This document shows, in pieces, positions 35,475 through 43,588 of a stretch of DNA of 64,000 nucleotides (position 1 is the first letter of the stretch; every line of letters begins with the position of its first letter). Made by a program: the position numbers and the translations under genes. Source of the DNA: RUG11247 sp045649485. GTDB taxonomy: Bacteria; Bacillota; Clostridia; Christensenellales; Aristaeellaceae. Under the pieces are notes generated by a model that ran no database searches, was not told the origin of the DNA, and saw only the letters and a program-made list of their open reading frames with translations. The stretch lies in the NCBI GenBank assembly GCA_045649485.1, contig JAZRPZ010000001.1, positions 4,719-68,718 of the forward strand. Direction: 5' to 3'.

Positions 35475-36221
35475 ATGAACGCTGCGGAATTATTGAAGAA
35501 CTTATCCCGGAGATATGAGGCCATCCTTGGTCCGAATTTCGTGGGAATGTATGTGCACGGGTCATATGCAATGGGGTGTTTCAATCCTTTGAAGAGCGAT
35601 CTGGACTACATCATCGTATGCGATTCTGTGCCTGATATATCAGTCAAAATGGCGATAATGGATGCCACAGTCGCTTACGACCGTCTGGCGCCTGCAAAGG
35701 GTCTTGAGATGCATCTTATGCTGCGTAAGGACTGCTCATCAGTTTCCTATCCGCCGAAGTTCGAACTGCATTATTCTCCGGCGCACACGCTGGCCTATCT
35801 TTCCGATCCCGACGAATACATCGGACGTATGCACGGCGGGGATCCGGATCTTGGGGCTCATCTTACCGTGATGTATCACAGAGGGCTTTGCATTTCCGGG
35901 CCCGAGGTAGGCACGATTTTTGGAGAGGTTCCAAAACAGTATTACATCGACAGTATAATGGAAGATCTGGGCTGGTCGGATGGCGATTGTATGTACCATG
36001 TGCTCAACCGCTGCCGCACACTGGCCTATCTTGCCGACAGCAAAATACGTTCGAAGGCCGAAGGCGCGATGTGGGCGCTGGAGAATACCGGAACAGAGCG
36101 GCACGGTATAATAAGAAGTGCGCTCGAGTGCTATATCAGCGGCACCGTTATGTCAGATGTTGCCGGTGCCGAGGAATTCTGCCGGGCGGCGGACGCATGC
36201 ATTCGTGAACAGATCAACTGA
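35475..36221 (+). CDS. Aminoglycoside adenylyltransferase-like nucleotidyltransferase (AadA/DUF4111 type)
   Basis: This 248-residue protein has a nucleotidyltransferase head (HGSYAMGCFNPLKSDLDYII near residues 29-48, giving the G-S-x(n)-D-x-D metal site) and a helical DUF4111-like C-terminal domain, as in AadA/ANT(9). AadA-type enzymes transfer AMP from ATP to streptomycin or spectinomycin. Homologues of this length are widespread on Clostridia chromosomes and not all confer resistance. GGAG lies 7 bp before the ATG. The gene starts after a repeat element and 22 bp before a GH20 gene with which it may share a transcript. Confidence 0.78.
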   Translation: MNAAELLKNLSRRYEAILGPNFVGMYVHGSYAMGCFNPLKSDLDYIIVCDSVPDISVKMAIMDATVAYDRLAPAKGLEMHLMLRKDCSSVSYPPKFELHYSPAHTLAYLSDPDEYIGRMHGGDPDLGAHLTVMYHRGLCISGPEVGTIFGEVPKQYYIDSIMEDLGWSDGDCMYHVLNRCRTLAYLADSKIRSKAEGAMWALENTGTERHGIIRSALECYISGTVMSDVAGAEEFCRAADACIREQIN

Positions 36222-36243
36222 CGGACGAATCAAGGAGGATACT

Positions 36244-37650
36244 ATGCTGTTTCGACCCAAACACATCGTCCCCAAGGACGGTTTATACATCATAGACACA
36301 GAGGTTTCCGCAGCGGCTCACCGCAGCCTTGACAGCAGTGTAATAAGGGAATTCTGGCAGGGGTTTACGTTTACGTATTCCCGGCTTGATGTACGCGGCT
36401 GCGACGAATATGTATTTGTACTGGGCAATGCAGAAAAGCTGCCCCTTGACGGCTATGCATACAGCGTAAATATCACAGACAGCGGCGTATGCGTAAATGC
36501 GGCGGACAGATCCGGACTCATGCAGGGCTTCATGACCCTTCTCGACCGCATAAAGGCCGTGGACATCGGCGGCACCTCATGCGCGGTGCTGGACTGCTGC
36601 GAGATAAAGGATTCTCCTTCCACCAAAGACCGCATGGCCCATCTGTGCGTATTCCCTGAGACCGAGCTTTACGAGATACGCCGCCTTTTCAGGATGTGCG
36701 GCGCGCTGAAGTACACCCATGTTGTAATCGAATTCTGGGGTATGCTGAAATACGACTGCATGGCGGAGCTGGCATGGCCCGACGCATACACAAAGGAGCA
36801 GATACGCCCGCTGATATGCGAAGCAAACGAGCTTGGGCTTGAGATAATTCCCATGTTCAACCATTGGGGACATGCTTCGGCAGGACGCGTAATGCACGGA
36901 AAACATGTCGTGCTCGACCAGAATCCCGCGCTGCAGACATACTTCAGCGAAGACGGCTGGTGCTGGGATATAAGCAAGCCGAAAGTACGCTCTCTGCTTA
37001 AGCAGGTACGTGCAGAGCTTATCGAGCTCTGTGGTCCGGGCAGCTATTTCCACATAGGCTGCGACGAAGCTTACAATTTCAGCTTTACTCAGGAAAACAT
37101 GGATTTCTTCTGCGACTTCATGAACGAGGTAAGCGCAGACGTCACCTCCCGCGGCCGCAGGGCCATCGCATGGGGCGACATGTTCCTGTACAGATATCCC
37201 GAATATGAAGCGAAGAACATATACGCCTGCAATGCACCTTCTCCCGAAACAGAAAAATACCTGCTCTCCCGTCTCAGCCGCGATATCATCATCGCCGACT
37301 GGCAGTACGAATCCCCCGTCGCCCCCGTCGAGACCGCAAAGGTATTCAAGAATGCCGGCTTTGACTGCCTCATCTGCCCGTGGGACAGGGGACTCAATGA
37401 AATGTACGCCTGCATGCAGACCGTAAGGGAAACGGGGCTCACAGGCTACATCCACACAACATGGCATACTCTTTCAAGCGGCATGCCTTATGCGGCCATA
37501 GCTGCGGTCTGCGGCTACGACGGCAGAGACGACTATGAGCTGATGAGCGCCCGCGTACACACCGCCACGCTTTTGCGCAAAGTATTTTTCGTAAACGGCG
37601 ATTACCGAAAAGCCGGCTGGGCCAAAAATCAAATAAGTGTGATCACCTGA
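36244..37650 (+). CDS. GH20-family beta-N-acetylhexosaminidase-like protein
   Basis: The 468-residue protein has a small N-terminal domain and a TIM barrel with the GH20 catalytic pair in SYFHIGCDEAYNF. The Asp positions the substrate acetamido group and the Glu is the acid. Other barrel segments typical of GH20 are IIPMFNHWGHA and ITIADWQY-like IIIADWQYES. There is no signal peptide, so it would act on imported amino-sugar oligosaccharides. Start is 5 bp after GGAGGAT. Residues binding the substrate differ from well-known members, so specificity is uncertain. Confidence 0.8.
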   Translation: MLFRPKHIVPKDGLYIIDTEVSAAAHRSLDSSVIREFWQGFTFTYSRLDVRGCDEYVFVLGNAEKLPLDGYAYSVNITDSGVCVNAADRSGLMQGFMTLLDRIKAVDIGGTSCAVLDCCEIKDSPSTKDRMAHLCVFPETELYEIRRLFRMCGALKYTHVVIEFWGMLKYDCMAELAWPDAYTKEQIRPLICEANELGLEIIPMFNHWGHASAGRVMHGKHVVLDQNPALQTYFSEDGWCWDISKPKVRSLLKQVRAELIELCGPGSYFHIGCDEAYNFSFTQENMDFFCDFMNEVSADVTSRGRRAIAWGDMFLYRYPEYEAKNIYACNAPSPETEKYLLSRLSRDIIIADWQYESPVAPVETAKVFKNAGFDCLICPWDRGLNEMYACMQTVRETGLTGYIHTTWHTLSSGMPYAAIAAVCGYDGRDDYELMSARVHTATLLRKVFFVNGDYRKAGWAKNQISVIT

Positions 37651-37688
37651 TAATGCGCGCGTTTCATGAAAGTTTAACTTCATAAGGT

Positions 37689-37717
37689 TTGACAAAACAC
37701 CCATACACTGGTATAAT
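37689..37717 (+). promoter_or_regulatory. Perfect consensus promoter for rplJ-rplL
   Basis: TTGACA, 17 bp, TATAAT with no mismatch. Confidence 0.85.
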
Positions 37718-37724
37718 ATCTTTC

Positions 37725-37850
37725 GGCTGATAAAAACCGGCTGTGCCGTAGACAGCGAGTGCAATGCGTAATGACCTTCGGGTCGCTCGCCGAGGCGTAT
37801 GGGATGATATTACACCACCCCTGCGTCTTGTGCGCAGGGGGTTTTTTAAT
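37725..37850 (+). promoter_or_regulatory. Ribosomal protein L10 leader with terminator
   Basis: The transcript between the promoter and rplJ holds a structured segment (about 37735-37810) with the L10-leader features CCGTAGACAGCGAG and CTCGCCGAGG. A strong terminator follows: stem CCCCTGCG/CGCAGGGG at 37818-37840, then six T. In Firmicutes this element binds L10(L12)4 and represses rplJL when the complex is in excess. Confidence 0.85.
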
Positions 37851-37889
37851 TGCCGTCATTATCGGACGGGAATGTGAGGTGTTTGTAAT

Positions 37890-38387
37890 ATGTCCAATAT
37901 CGAAATCAAGAAGTCCGTTGTTGCTGACATCAAGGATAAGTTCGATCGTGCAAAGTGCGTTGTACTGGTTGACTACCGCGGTCTGACCGTGGCTGAGGAT
38001 ACCGCTCTGCGTAACGAGTTCCGTAAGGCCGGCTGTGAATACGCCGTTCTGAAGAACACCATGATCAACCTGGCTGTTAAGGATTCCGCTTACGGTGCCG
38101 CTATGGCTCCCGAGCTGAATGGCCCCACCGCCGTTGCTTTCAGCTATGACGATCTCGTAGCACCCGCAAAGGTTGTTAAGACCTTCATGGAGAAGTCCAA
38201 GAAGCTGAACATCAAGTGCGGTGTATGCGATGGCGCTTTCCTCGATCAGAAGGGTGTTGTGGCTCTGGCCGACCTGCCCTCCAAGGAAGTTCTTATCGCT
38301 CGAATCATGGGCAGCATGATGAGTGCTGTTTCCAAGTTCGTTTACGTTGTGGATGCAATCCGCAAGCAGAAGGCCGGCGAAGAGTAA
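37890..38387 (+). CDS. rplJ: Ribosomal protein L10
   Basis: The 165-residue protein is a full-length L10. The N-terminal rRNA-binding domain includes VLVDYRGLTVAEDTALRNEFR and VLKNTMINLAV, and the C-terminal helix FVYVVDAIRKQK carries L7/L12 dimers. It forms the base of the L7/L12 stalk of the 50S subunit. It is regulated through its own leader and is followed by rplL after 58 bp. Confidence 0.97.
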   Translation: MSNIEIKKSVVADIKDKFDRAKCVVLVDYRGLTVAEDTALRNEFRKAGCEYAVLKNTMINLAVKDSAYGAAMAPELNGPTAVAFSYDDLVAPAKVVKTFMEKSKKLNIKCGVCDGAFLDQKGVVALADLPSKEVLIARIMGSMMSAVSKFVYVVDAIRKQKAGEE

Positions 38388-38445
38388 TCGCTGCCTGATC
38401 AATCAATTACAATAATATTCACTTGAATTATTTGGAGGTTTAATC

Positions 38446-38814
38446 ATGAATCGCGCAGATATCATTTCCGCTATTGAGTCCATGACTATCCTTGAGCTGG
38501 CTGACCTGGTCAAGGAAATGGAAGAGAAGTTCGGCGTTTCCGCCGCTGCCCCCGTTGCTGCTGCTGCTCCCGCTGCTGCCGCTGCTGCTGAAGAAGAGAA
38601 GACCGAGTTCGACGTTGTTCTGAAGGACGCCGGCAAGGAAAAGATCAAGGTTATCAAGGTTGTTCGTGAAGTAGTTGCCGGCCTGGGCCTGAAGGAAGCC
38701 AAGGAACTGGTTGACGGCTGCCCCAAGACCCTGAAGGAAGGCGTTTCCAAGGAAGCTGCCGAGGAAATCAAGAAGAAGTTCGAAGAGATCGGTGCTGTTA
38801 TCGAGATCAAGTAA
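38446..38814 (+). CDS. rplL: Ribosomal protein L7/L12
   Basis: The 122-residue protein has the N-terminal dimerisation helices, an Ala-rich hinge (about residues 35-50), and the conserved C-terminal factor-binding domain EKIKVIKVVREVVAGLGLKE and AKELVDGCPKTLKEG. It recruits translation GTPases. TTTGGAGGT precedes the start. Confidence 0.98.
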   Translation: MNRADIISAIESMTILELADLVKEMEEKFGVSAAAPVAAAAPAAAAAAEEEKTEFDVVLKDAGKEKIKVIKVVREVVAGLGLKEAKELVDGCPKTLKEGVSKEAAEEIKKKFEEIGAVIEIK

Positions 38815-38836
38815 TTTCAGATTTTCTGATTTTCGA

Positions 38837-38868
38837 AACCCCTGTGCGCAAGCACAGGGGTTTTCTTT
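38837..38868 (+). terminator. Intrinsic terminator after rplL
   Basis: Perfect 11-bp stem AACCCCTGTGC/GCACAGGGGTT, loop GCAA, then TTTTC and TTTTT. Confidence 0.88.
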
Positions 38869-39141
38869 TTCCCTTCACATTCCGTCATTTATGCAATAAT
38901 CGCCACCTCCAACTTTCATTGCAACAAAAATGTCTTATTTCCTGCCTCGCAAAATCGTCTCTACAAATGAAGACACAGCCGCTCGCTCCTTCATTTTGTG
39001 GTATATCCCGTCAAAATATAGCGGTTTTTATGAAATTCTGCATAGTTCATCACCACCATTACCGTCATTTGGCATAAAATTGCCCATTTTCAGTATTTGA
39101 ATTATTTTGCTATGTAAATTGCAAATTAACATAATTTTTCG
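38869..39141 (+). other. Gene-free AT-rich interval
   Basis: I see no coding potential, structured RNA or repeat in these roughly 270 bases between the rplL terminator and the gdhA promoter. Confidence 0.5.
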
Positions 39142-39170
39142 TTGTATTCGGAAGCATTTGGCAGTATAAT
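39142..39170 (+). promoter_or_regulatory. Promoter for gdhA
   Basis: TTGTAT, 17 bp, TATAAT; about 47 bp before the start codon. Confidence 0.7.
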
Positions 39171-39217
39171 GTCATACATCGAAATTATTTTTTGCACTGT
39201 TCAAGGGGGCATATGCC

Positions 39218-40549
39218 ATGTCTTATGTAAACGACGTTCTTCAGAATCTTATCGCAAAGGATCCCGGCCAGACCGAGTTCATTCAGGCCGCTACCGAAGT
39301 TCTCAAATCCATCGAGCCCGTTTTTGAAAAGCATCCCGAATATGAAAAGGAATCCCTGCTTGAGCGCCTCGTTGAGCCCGAGCGCATCATCCAGTTCCGC
39401 GTTCCGTGGGTTGATGACAGCGGCAAGGTACGCGTAAACCGCGGCTACCGCATTCAGTACAATTCCGCCATCGGTCCCTACAAGGGCGGTCTGAGACTCC
39501 ACCCCACCGTAAACCTTTCCATCATGAAATTCCTCGCCTTTGAGCAGACCTTCAAAAACAGCCTTACCGGTCTGGCAATGGGCGGCGGCAAGGGCGGCAG
39601 CGACTTTGATCCCAAGGGCAAGTCCGACCGCGAAGTCATGGCCTTCTGCCAGAGCTTTATGACCGAACTGTACCGTCATATCGGCGCAGATACCGACGTG
39701 CCCGCAGGCGATATCGGCGTGGGTGCTCGCGAGATCGGCTATCTCTACGGTCAGTACAGGCGCATCACCAATGAGTACACCGGCGTTCTCACCGGCAAGG
39801 GCCTGACCTACGGCGGCTCTCTCGCCCGCAAGCAGGCAACCGGCTACGGTCTGGTATATTTCACCAGCGAAATGCTGGCTGTCAAGGGCAGCTCCTTCGT
39901 CGGCAAGACCGTCATCGTTTCCGGCTCCGGCAACGTTGCCATCTATGCAGCCGAAAAGGCAACCACCCTCGGCGCAAAGGTCGTTGCAATGTGCGATTCC
40001 AACGGCTGGGTATATGATGAGCACGGCATCGACCTGAACATCATCAAGAACATCAAGGAAGTCCGCCGCGCCCGCATCAGCGAATACGTTGTTGCCCGTC
40101 CCAATGCTGAATATCACGAAGGCAAGGGCATCTGGTCTGTGAAGTGCGATATCGCTCTTCCCTGCGCCACTCAGGGCGAACTGGACATTGAAGACGCAAA
40201 GACTCTGGTTGCAAACGGCGTAATGTGCGTTGCAGAAGGCGCCAACATGCCCACTTCTCTGGAAGCCACCGAATACTTCATCGAAAACGGCATACTGTTT
40301 GCTCCCGGCAAGGCTGCAAACGCCGGCGGCGTAGCCACCTCCGGTCTGGAAATGAGCCAGAATTCTCAGCGCCTGAGCTGGAGCTTCGAAGAAGTAGACG
40401 CAAAGCTGCACGACATCATGGTAAACATCCACAAGAACACCTACGAGGCATCCATTGAATACGGCAAGCCCGGCAACTACGTTGTCGGCGCAAACATCGC
40501 CGGCTTCCTGAAGGTAGCAGAGGCAATGATGGCTCAGGGCGTAATCTGA
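39218..40549 (+). CDS. gdhA: NADP-type glutamate dehydrogenase
   Basis: The 443-residue protein is a hexameric GDH of the 50-kDa class. Substrate domain motifs are PYKGGLRLHP and AMGGGKGGSDFDPKGK, which contains the catalytic Lys. The Rossmann domain has VSGSGNVAIYAAEKA, and the C-terminal helix starts with the usual NAGGVATSGLEMSQN. The Ser/Asp pattern after GSGNV is that of NADP-dependent anabolic enzymes. It interconverts 2-oxoglutarate plus ammonia and glutamate. It is monocistronic with its own promoter and a complex 3' region. Confidence 0.96.
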   Translation: MSYVNDVLQNLIAKDPGQTEFIQAATEVLKSIEPVFEKHPEYEKESLLERLVEPERIIQFRVPWVDDSGKVRVNRGYRIQYNSAIGPYKGGLRLHPTVNLSIMKFLAFEQTFKNSLTGLAMGGGKGGSDFDPKGKSDREVMAFCQSFMTELYRHIGADTDVPAGDIGVGAREIGYLYGQYRRITNEYTGVLTGKGLTYGGSLARKQATGYGLVYFTSEMLAVKGSSFVGKTVIVSGSGNVAIYAAEKATTLGAKVVAMCDSNGWVYDEHGIDLNIIKNIKEVRRARISEYVVARPNAEYHEGKGIWSVKCDIALPCATQGELDIEDAKTLVANGVMCVAEGANMPTSLEATEYFIENGILFAPGKAANAGGVATSGLEMSQNSQRLSWSFEEVDAKLHDIMVNIHKNTYEASIEYGKPGNYVVGANIAGFLKVAEAMMAQGVI

Positions 40550-40561
40550 TAAACACTCCCC

Positions 40562-40847
40562 CACAGGGACTCCATTTTTGGAGTTCTTCAGAGCATCAAA
40601 AAACTGAGGTTTTTTGACGCGAAGGAAGAGAAGCCTGCGGTTGCCTGAAATTCTCACGAATTTCCGAGCGGCAACCTGACTGGCAGGTATTCATTTTCCT
40701 CCACAAATGCAAGCATTTGCTCCCGGAAAATGCAGGACTGACGTACACGCCGTCAGTCCTGATTGATATGTTATATTGTATACGTCTATCCTACTCTTAT
40801 CCATACCTTTTTGACAGACACAGGGACTCCATTTTTGGGAGTTCCTG
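40562..40847 (+). repeat. Hairpin array after gdhA bounded by a 20-bp direct repeat
   Basis: CACAGGGACTCCATTTTTGG occurs at 40562-40581 and 40819-40838. Between the copies are stem-loops at 40596-40617 (TCAAAAAAC/GTTTTTTGA), 40639-40676 (GGTTGCC/GGCAACC, with outer CCTGC/GCAGG), about 40693-40731 (ATTTTCC/GGAAAAT enclosing AAATGC/GCATTT) and 40734-40760 (AGGACTGACG/CGTCAGTCCT). No ORF is supported. It resembles an assembly of short palindromic elements. Confidence 0.7.
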
Positions 40848-40854
40848 TTTTTTT
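40821..40854 (+). terminator. Intrinsic terminator before the M20 peptidase gene
   Basis: 10-bp stem CAGGGACTCC/GGAGTTCCTG (one G-U) followed by seven T. It uses the second copy of the 20-bp direct repeat. Confidence 0.8.
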
Positions 40855-40897
40855 GCATCTGTGATATAATTAGAAAAAACGATACGGAGGCATCGCC

Positions 40898-41995
40898 ATG
40901 TATCTCGATATGCTTACAAACCATCGCCGTGCGCTTCATAAAATACCCGAACTTAAATATGACCTGCCCAAAACCCAGGCTTACATAATCGAAACCCTCA
41001 AAGAATTCAACTGCGAAATCTCCACCGCCGCCGAGCACGGCGTTCTGGCATATTTCCACAACAACAAGCCCGCCACCGTGGCATTCCGTACCGATATGGA
41101 CGCGCTGCCCGTTGCCGAGGCAAATACCCATGATTATATCTCCACCCACCCCGGCTGCATGCACGCCTGCGGTCACGACGGACACATGGCAATAATGCTG
41201 ACCTTCGCAAAGTGGGTAAACGAAAACCTCGCCTCTCTCGACCGAAATGTATTGCTGATTTTCCAGCCTGCAGAGGAAAGCGGCGGCGGCGGCGAAAAGA
41301 TAACCGACACCGGAGTTCTCGTTCAGCGCAATGTGGACAGGATATTCGCGCTGCACGTTGAGCCCTCCATGCCCGTAGGCACCATCGCTTCCCGACCCGG
41401 CCCCTTCTTCGCAAGAGCCAGCGAAATTCACCTCGATATCATCGGCGCGGCAGGTCACGCCGCAACTCCCGGCGCAGGCAAGGATTCTCTCGCAGCCGCA
41501 GTAGATTTCGTATATGAATCCTACAAAGCCGAATCCGAGCTCCCCGCAAAAGACCCCCGCAGGCTGAAATTCTGCATGATAGAGGCAGGCACCACCACCA
41601 ATATCGTAGCAAGCGAATCCCACGTAAAGGGCACCCTGCGCACCTATGCCGAGGAAGATTTCGACAGTCTGTTCAAGCGCATGAGCGATATCGCCGATGA
41701 AGTCAGCGAAAGATACGGCGTCACCGCATCCCTCAACATCCACAGCGGCTATCCCGCGCTCATCAACGATGCCGCACTCTACGAAAAGGCCTGCAGCATC
41801 GCTGATATAACCTATGTGCCCAACCCCTATTTCCTCGGTGAAGATTTCTCCTACTATACCCGTCAGGCGCCCGCCGTGCTTTTCCAGATAGGTCTGGGCA
41901 CCGGCATTCCCCTGCACTCCTCCAATTTCGATTTCGACGAAAAGGCACTGGAGACGGGTCTCGACCTCTACATAAAACTGGCTGAAATGGAGTGA
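40898..41995 (+). CDS. M20D-family amidohydrolase
   Basis: This 365-residue metallo-amidohydrolase carries the M20 motifs RTDMDALP, HACGHDGHMA (metal ligands) and FQPAEESGGGG (catalytic Glu), with a central dimerisation domain near residues 175-285. The D-subfamily includes hippurate hydrolases, N-acyl-amino-acid deacylases and N-acetyldiaminopimelate deacetylases. Start ATG follows CGGAGG. It begins a tight operon with the zinc-ribbon (4 bp gap) and GH32 genes. Substrate uncertain. Confidence 0.88.
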   Translation: MYLDMLTNHRRALHKIPELKYDLPKTQAYIIETLKEFNCEISTAAEHGVLAYFHNNKPATVAFRTDMDALPVAEANTHDYISTHPGCMHACGHDGHMAIMLTFAKWVNENLASLDRNVLLIFQPAEESGGGGEKITDTGVLVQRNVDRIFALHVEPSMPVGTIASRPGPFFARASEIHLDIIGAAGHAATPGAGKDSLAAAVDFVYESYKAESELPAKDPRRLKFCMIEAGTTTNIVASESHVKGTLRTYAEEDFDSLFKRMSDIADEVSERYGVTASLNIHSGYPALINDAALYEKACSIADITYVPNPYFLGEDFSYYTRQAPAVLFQIGLGTGIPLHSSNFDFDEKALETGLDLYIKLAEME

Positions 41996-41999
41996 TTTT

Positions 42000-42272
42000 A
42001 TGCGCTGTGCATGCCATAACTGCGGTGAATACATGGTCCATTCTGAAAGCCTGACCCTGGGCTGCGTCTGCCCCGGCTGCGGACGCCGCTGTACCGATTG
42101 CCTCGGCACCGGCACACTGCTGAGCAAGGAAGATTTCAAAAAGCTGGCGAAGGACCCGCTCTTTGCAAGGGATTTCGGCGCAAACGCATTCTTTATCAAG
42201 CCCGCCGGACACGACGACAAGCCCGTTGTATTCAACGAGCCCCAGCGCGAGGAGGATATGTATGGCGACTGA
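42000..42272 (+). CDS. Small zinc-ribbon protein of unknown function
   Basis: The 90-residue protein has eight Cys in its first 34 residues, arranged as C-x-C-x2-C and, later, C-x-C-x2-C-x3-C-x2-C, which would bind one or two zinc ions. The C-terminal half is acidic and hydrophilic. It starts 4 bp after the M20 gene and its last 11 bp overlap the GH32 gene, so it is translated as part of this operon. I do not recognise a family. A role in regulating or assembling its neighbours is possible but unsupported. Confidence 0.68.
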   Translation: MRCACHNCGEYMVHSESLTLGCVCPGCGRRCTDCLGTGTLLSKEDFKKLAKDPLFARDFGANAFFIKPAGHDDKPVVFNEPQREEDMYGD

Positions 42273-43566
42273 CGGCAAGCGCGATTACCGCCCAAAGTTC
42301 CACTACACTCCCGAAAAAGGCTGGATAAACGACCCCAACGGTCTGGTCTTCGACGGCGAAAAATATCATCTCTTTGCCCAGCATTATCCGGATGACACCA
42401 AGTGGGGCCCCATGCACTGGAGCCATGCCGTCAGCACGGATATGATACACTGGCAGCATATGCCCATCGCACTGTATCCCGATAAGCTCGGCATGTGCTT
42501 CTCCGGCAGTGCCTGTGTGAAGGACGGCAAAGTGGCGCTGATGTACACTTCCCATGGCGACATGGAACGTCAGTCCGTAGCTTTTTCCGATGATAACGTG
42601 AATTTCATGCCCTATGCAGCCAACCCCGTAATAGACAATCCCGGTCTCAGGGACTATCGCGACCCCAAGATGTTCCCCAATACATTCACGGGAAAATACG
42701 GCGTTGCGGTTGCCGCCGGCAACCATGTGGAATTTTTCGCATCCTCCGACCTCATCAGTTGGGAAAAGACCGGCGAATTTTCCGACCAGGCGCACGTAAG
42801 CGGTATTCACGAATGCCCCGATATGTTCCCACTCACCGCCCCTGACGGCAGCACGGTCTACTGCATGATAGCCAGCATGATAGTGCCCGAAGGCGGCAAC
42901 CGCACTCAGTATGTGCTGGGCGATTTTGACGGCAAGACCTTCTCCCTCACCCATCCCTTCTGCGAAAGAGAATGGCTGGACGCAGGCTGGGATAATTACG
43001 CCGGCGTGACATTCTGGGGCACCGAAAACACCGTAATGATGGGCTGGGCTTCCTGCTGGCGATATGCCCACAAGCTGCCCACAGGCGTTTTCTGCGGCGC
43101 CATGACCTTCCCCCGCGAGCTTTCCCTTGCAGAAACCAAAGCCGGTCTCAGGCTTGCCCAGAAGCCTCTCGTGAACAATATAACCGGCGAATACGTCAAA
43201 ACCGATAAGCTGCCCTCTGAAACATTCCGCATCCGCGCGAAGGCGGAAGGCGATTTCTCCATAACTCTCGCAAATTCCGCCGGCGACAAGCTTACATTCT
43301 CCCTGAAGGACGGCAAGTACACCGTCGACCGCAGCCTTTCCGGCGAATGCGGCGATGCCGAGGAGATACTGACCGACTGCGCAGCAGCAACTCGTGCCCG
43401 TTATGCGGACGGCGCAGCCGAAATCGACATTCTCTTCGATGTAAGCCTTCTGGAAGTATTCGCAGACAGCGGCAGCTATGCATCGACCACCGCAGTCTTC
43501 CCCACCACACCCTACGAATACATAATCGCCGAAGGCTGTGAATTCGAGGTAGCTCCTCTCATCTGA
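42262..43566 (+). CDS. GH32 beta-fructosidase (sucrose/fructan hydrolase)
   Basis: This 434-residue protein has the GH32 five-bladed propeller motifs: WINDPNGL with the nucleophile Asp, FSGSACV, YRDPKMF with the transition-state Asp, and HECPDMF with the acid/base Glu. A beta-sandwich C-terminal domain follows. There is no signal peptide, so it should act in the cytoplasm on sucrose, sucrose-6-phosphate or short fructans. The start codon lies within the end of the zinc-ribbon gene, preceded by GGAGG. No sugar transporter is next to it. Confidence 0.92.
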   Translation: MATDGKRDYRPKFHYTPEKGWINDPNGLVFDGEKYHLFAQHYPDDTKWGPMHWSHAVSTDMIHWQHMPIALYPDKLGMCFSGSACVKDGKVALMYTSHGDMERQSVAFSDDNVNFMPYAANPVIDNPGLRDYRDPKMFPNTFTGKYGVAVAAGNHVEFFASSDLISWEKTGEFSDQAHVSGIHECPDMFPLTAPDGSTVYCMIASMIVPEGGNRTQYVLGDFDGKTFSLTHPFCEREWLDAGWDNYAGVTFWGTENTVMMGWASCWRYAHKLPTGVFCGAMTFPRELSLAETKAGLRLAQKPLVNNITGEYVKTDKLPSETFRIRAKAEGDFSITLANSAGDKLTFSLKDGKYTVDRSLSGECGDAEEILTDCAAATRARYADGAAEIDILFDVSLLEVFADSGSYASTTAVFPTTPYEYIIAEGCEFEVAPLI

Positions 43567-43588
43567 TCACGAAAGCGGGGTGCATTCA

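Noticed and set aside
40550..40897. A small gene within the gdhA-M20 intergenic region
   Set aside because: All open frames are short, cross palindromes and lack ribosome binding sites.
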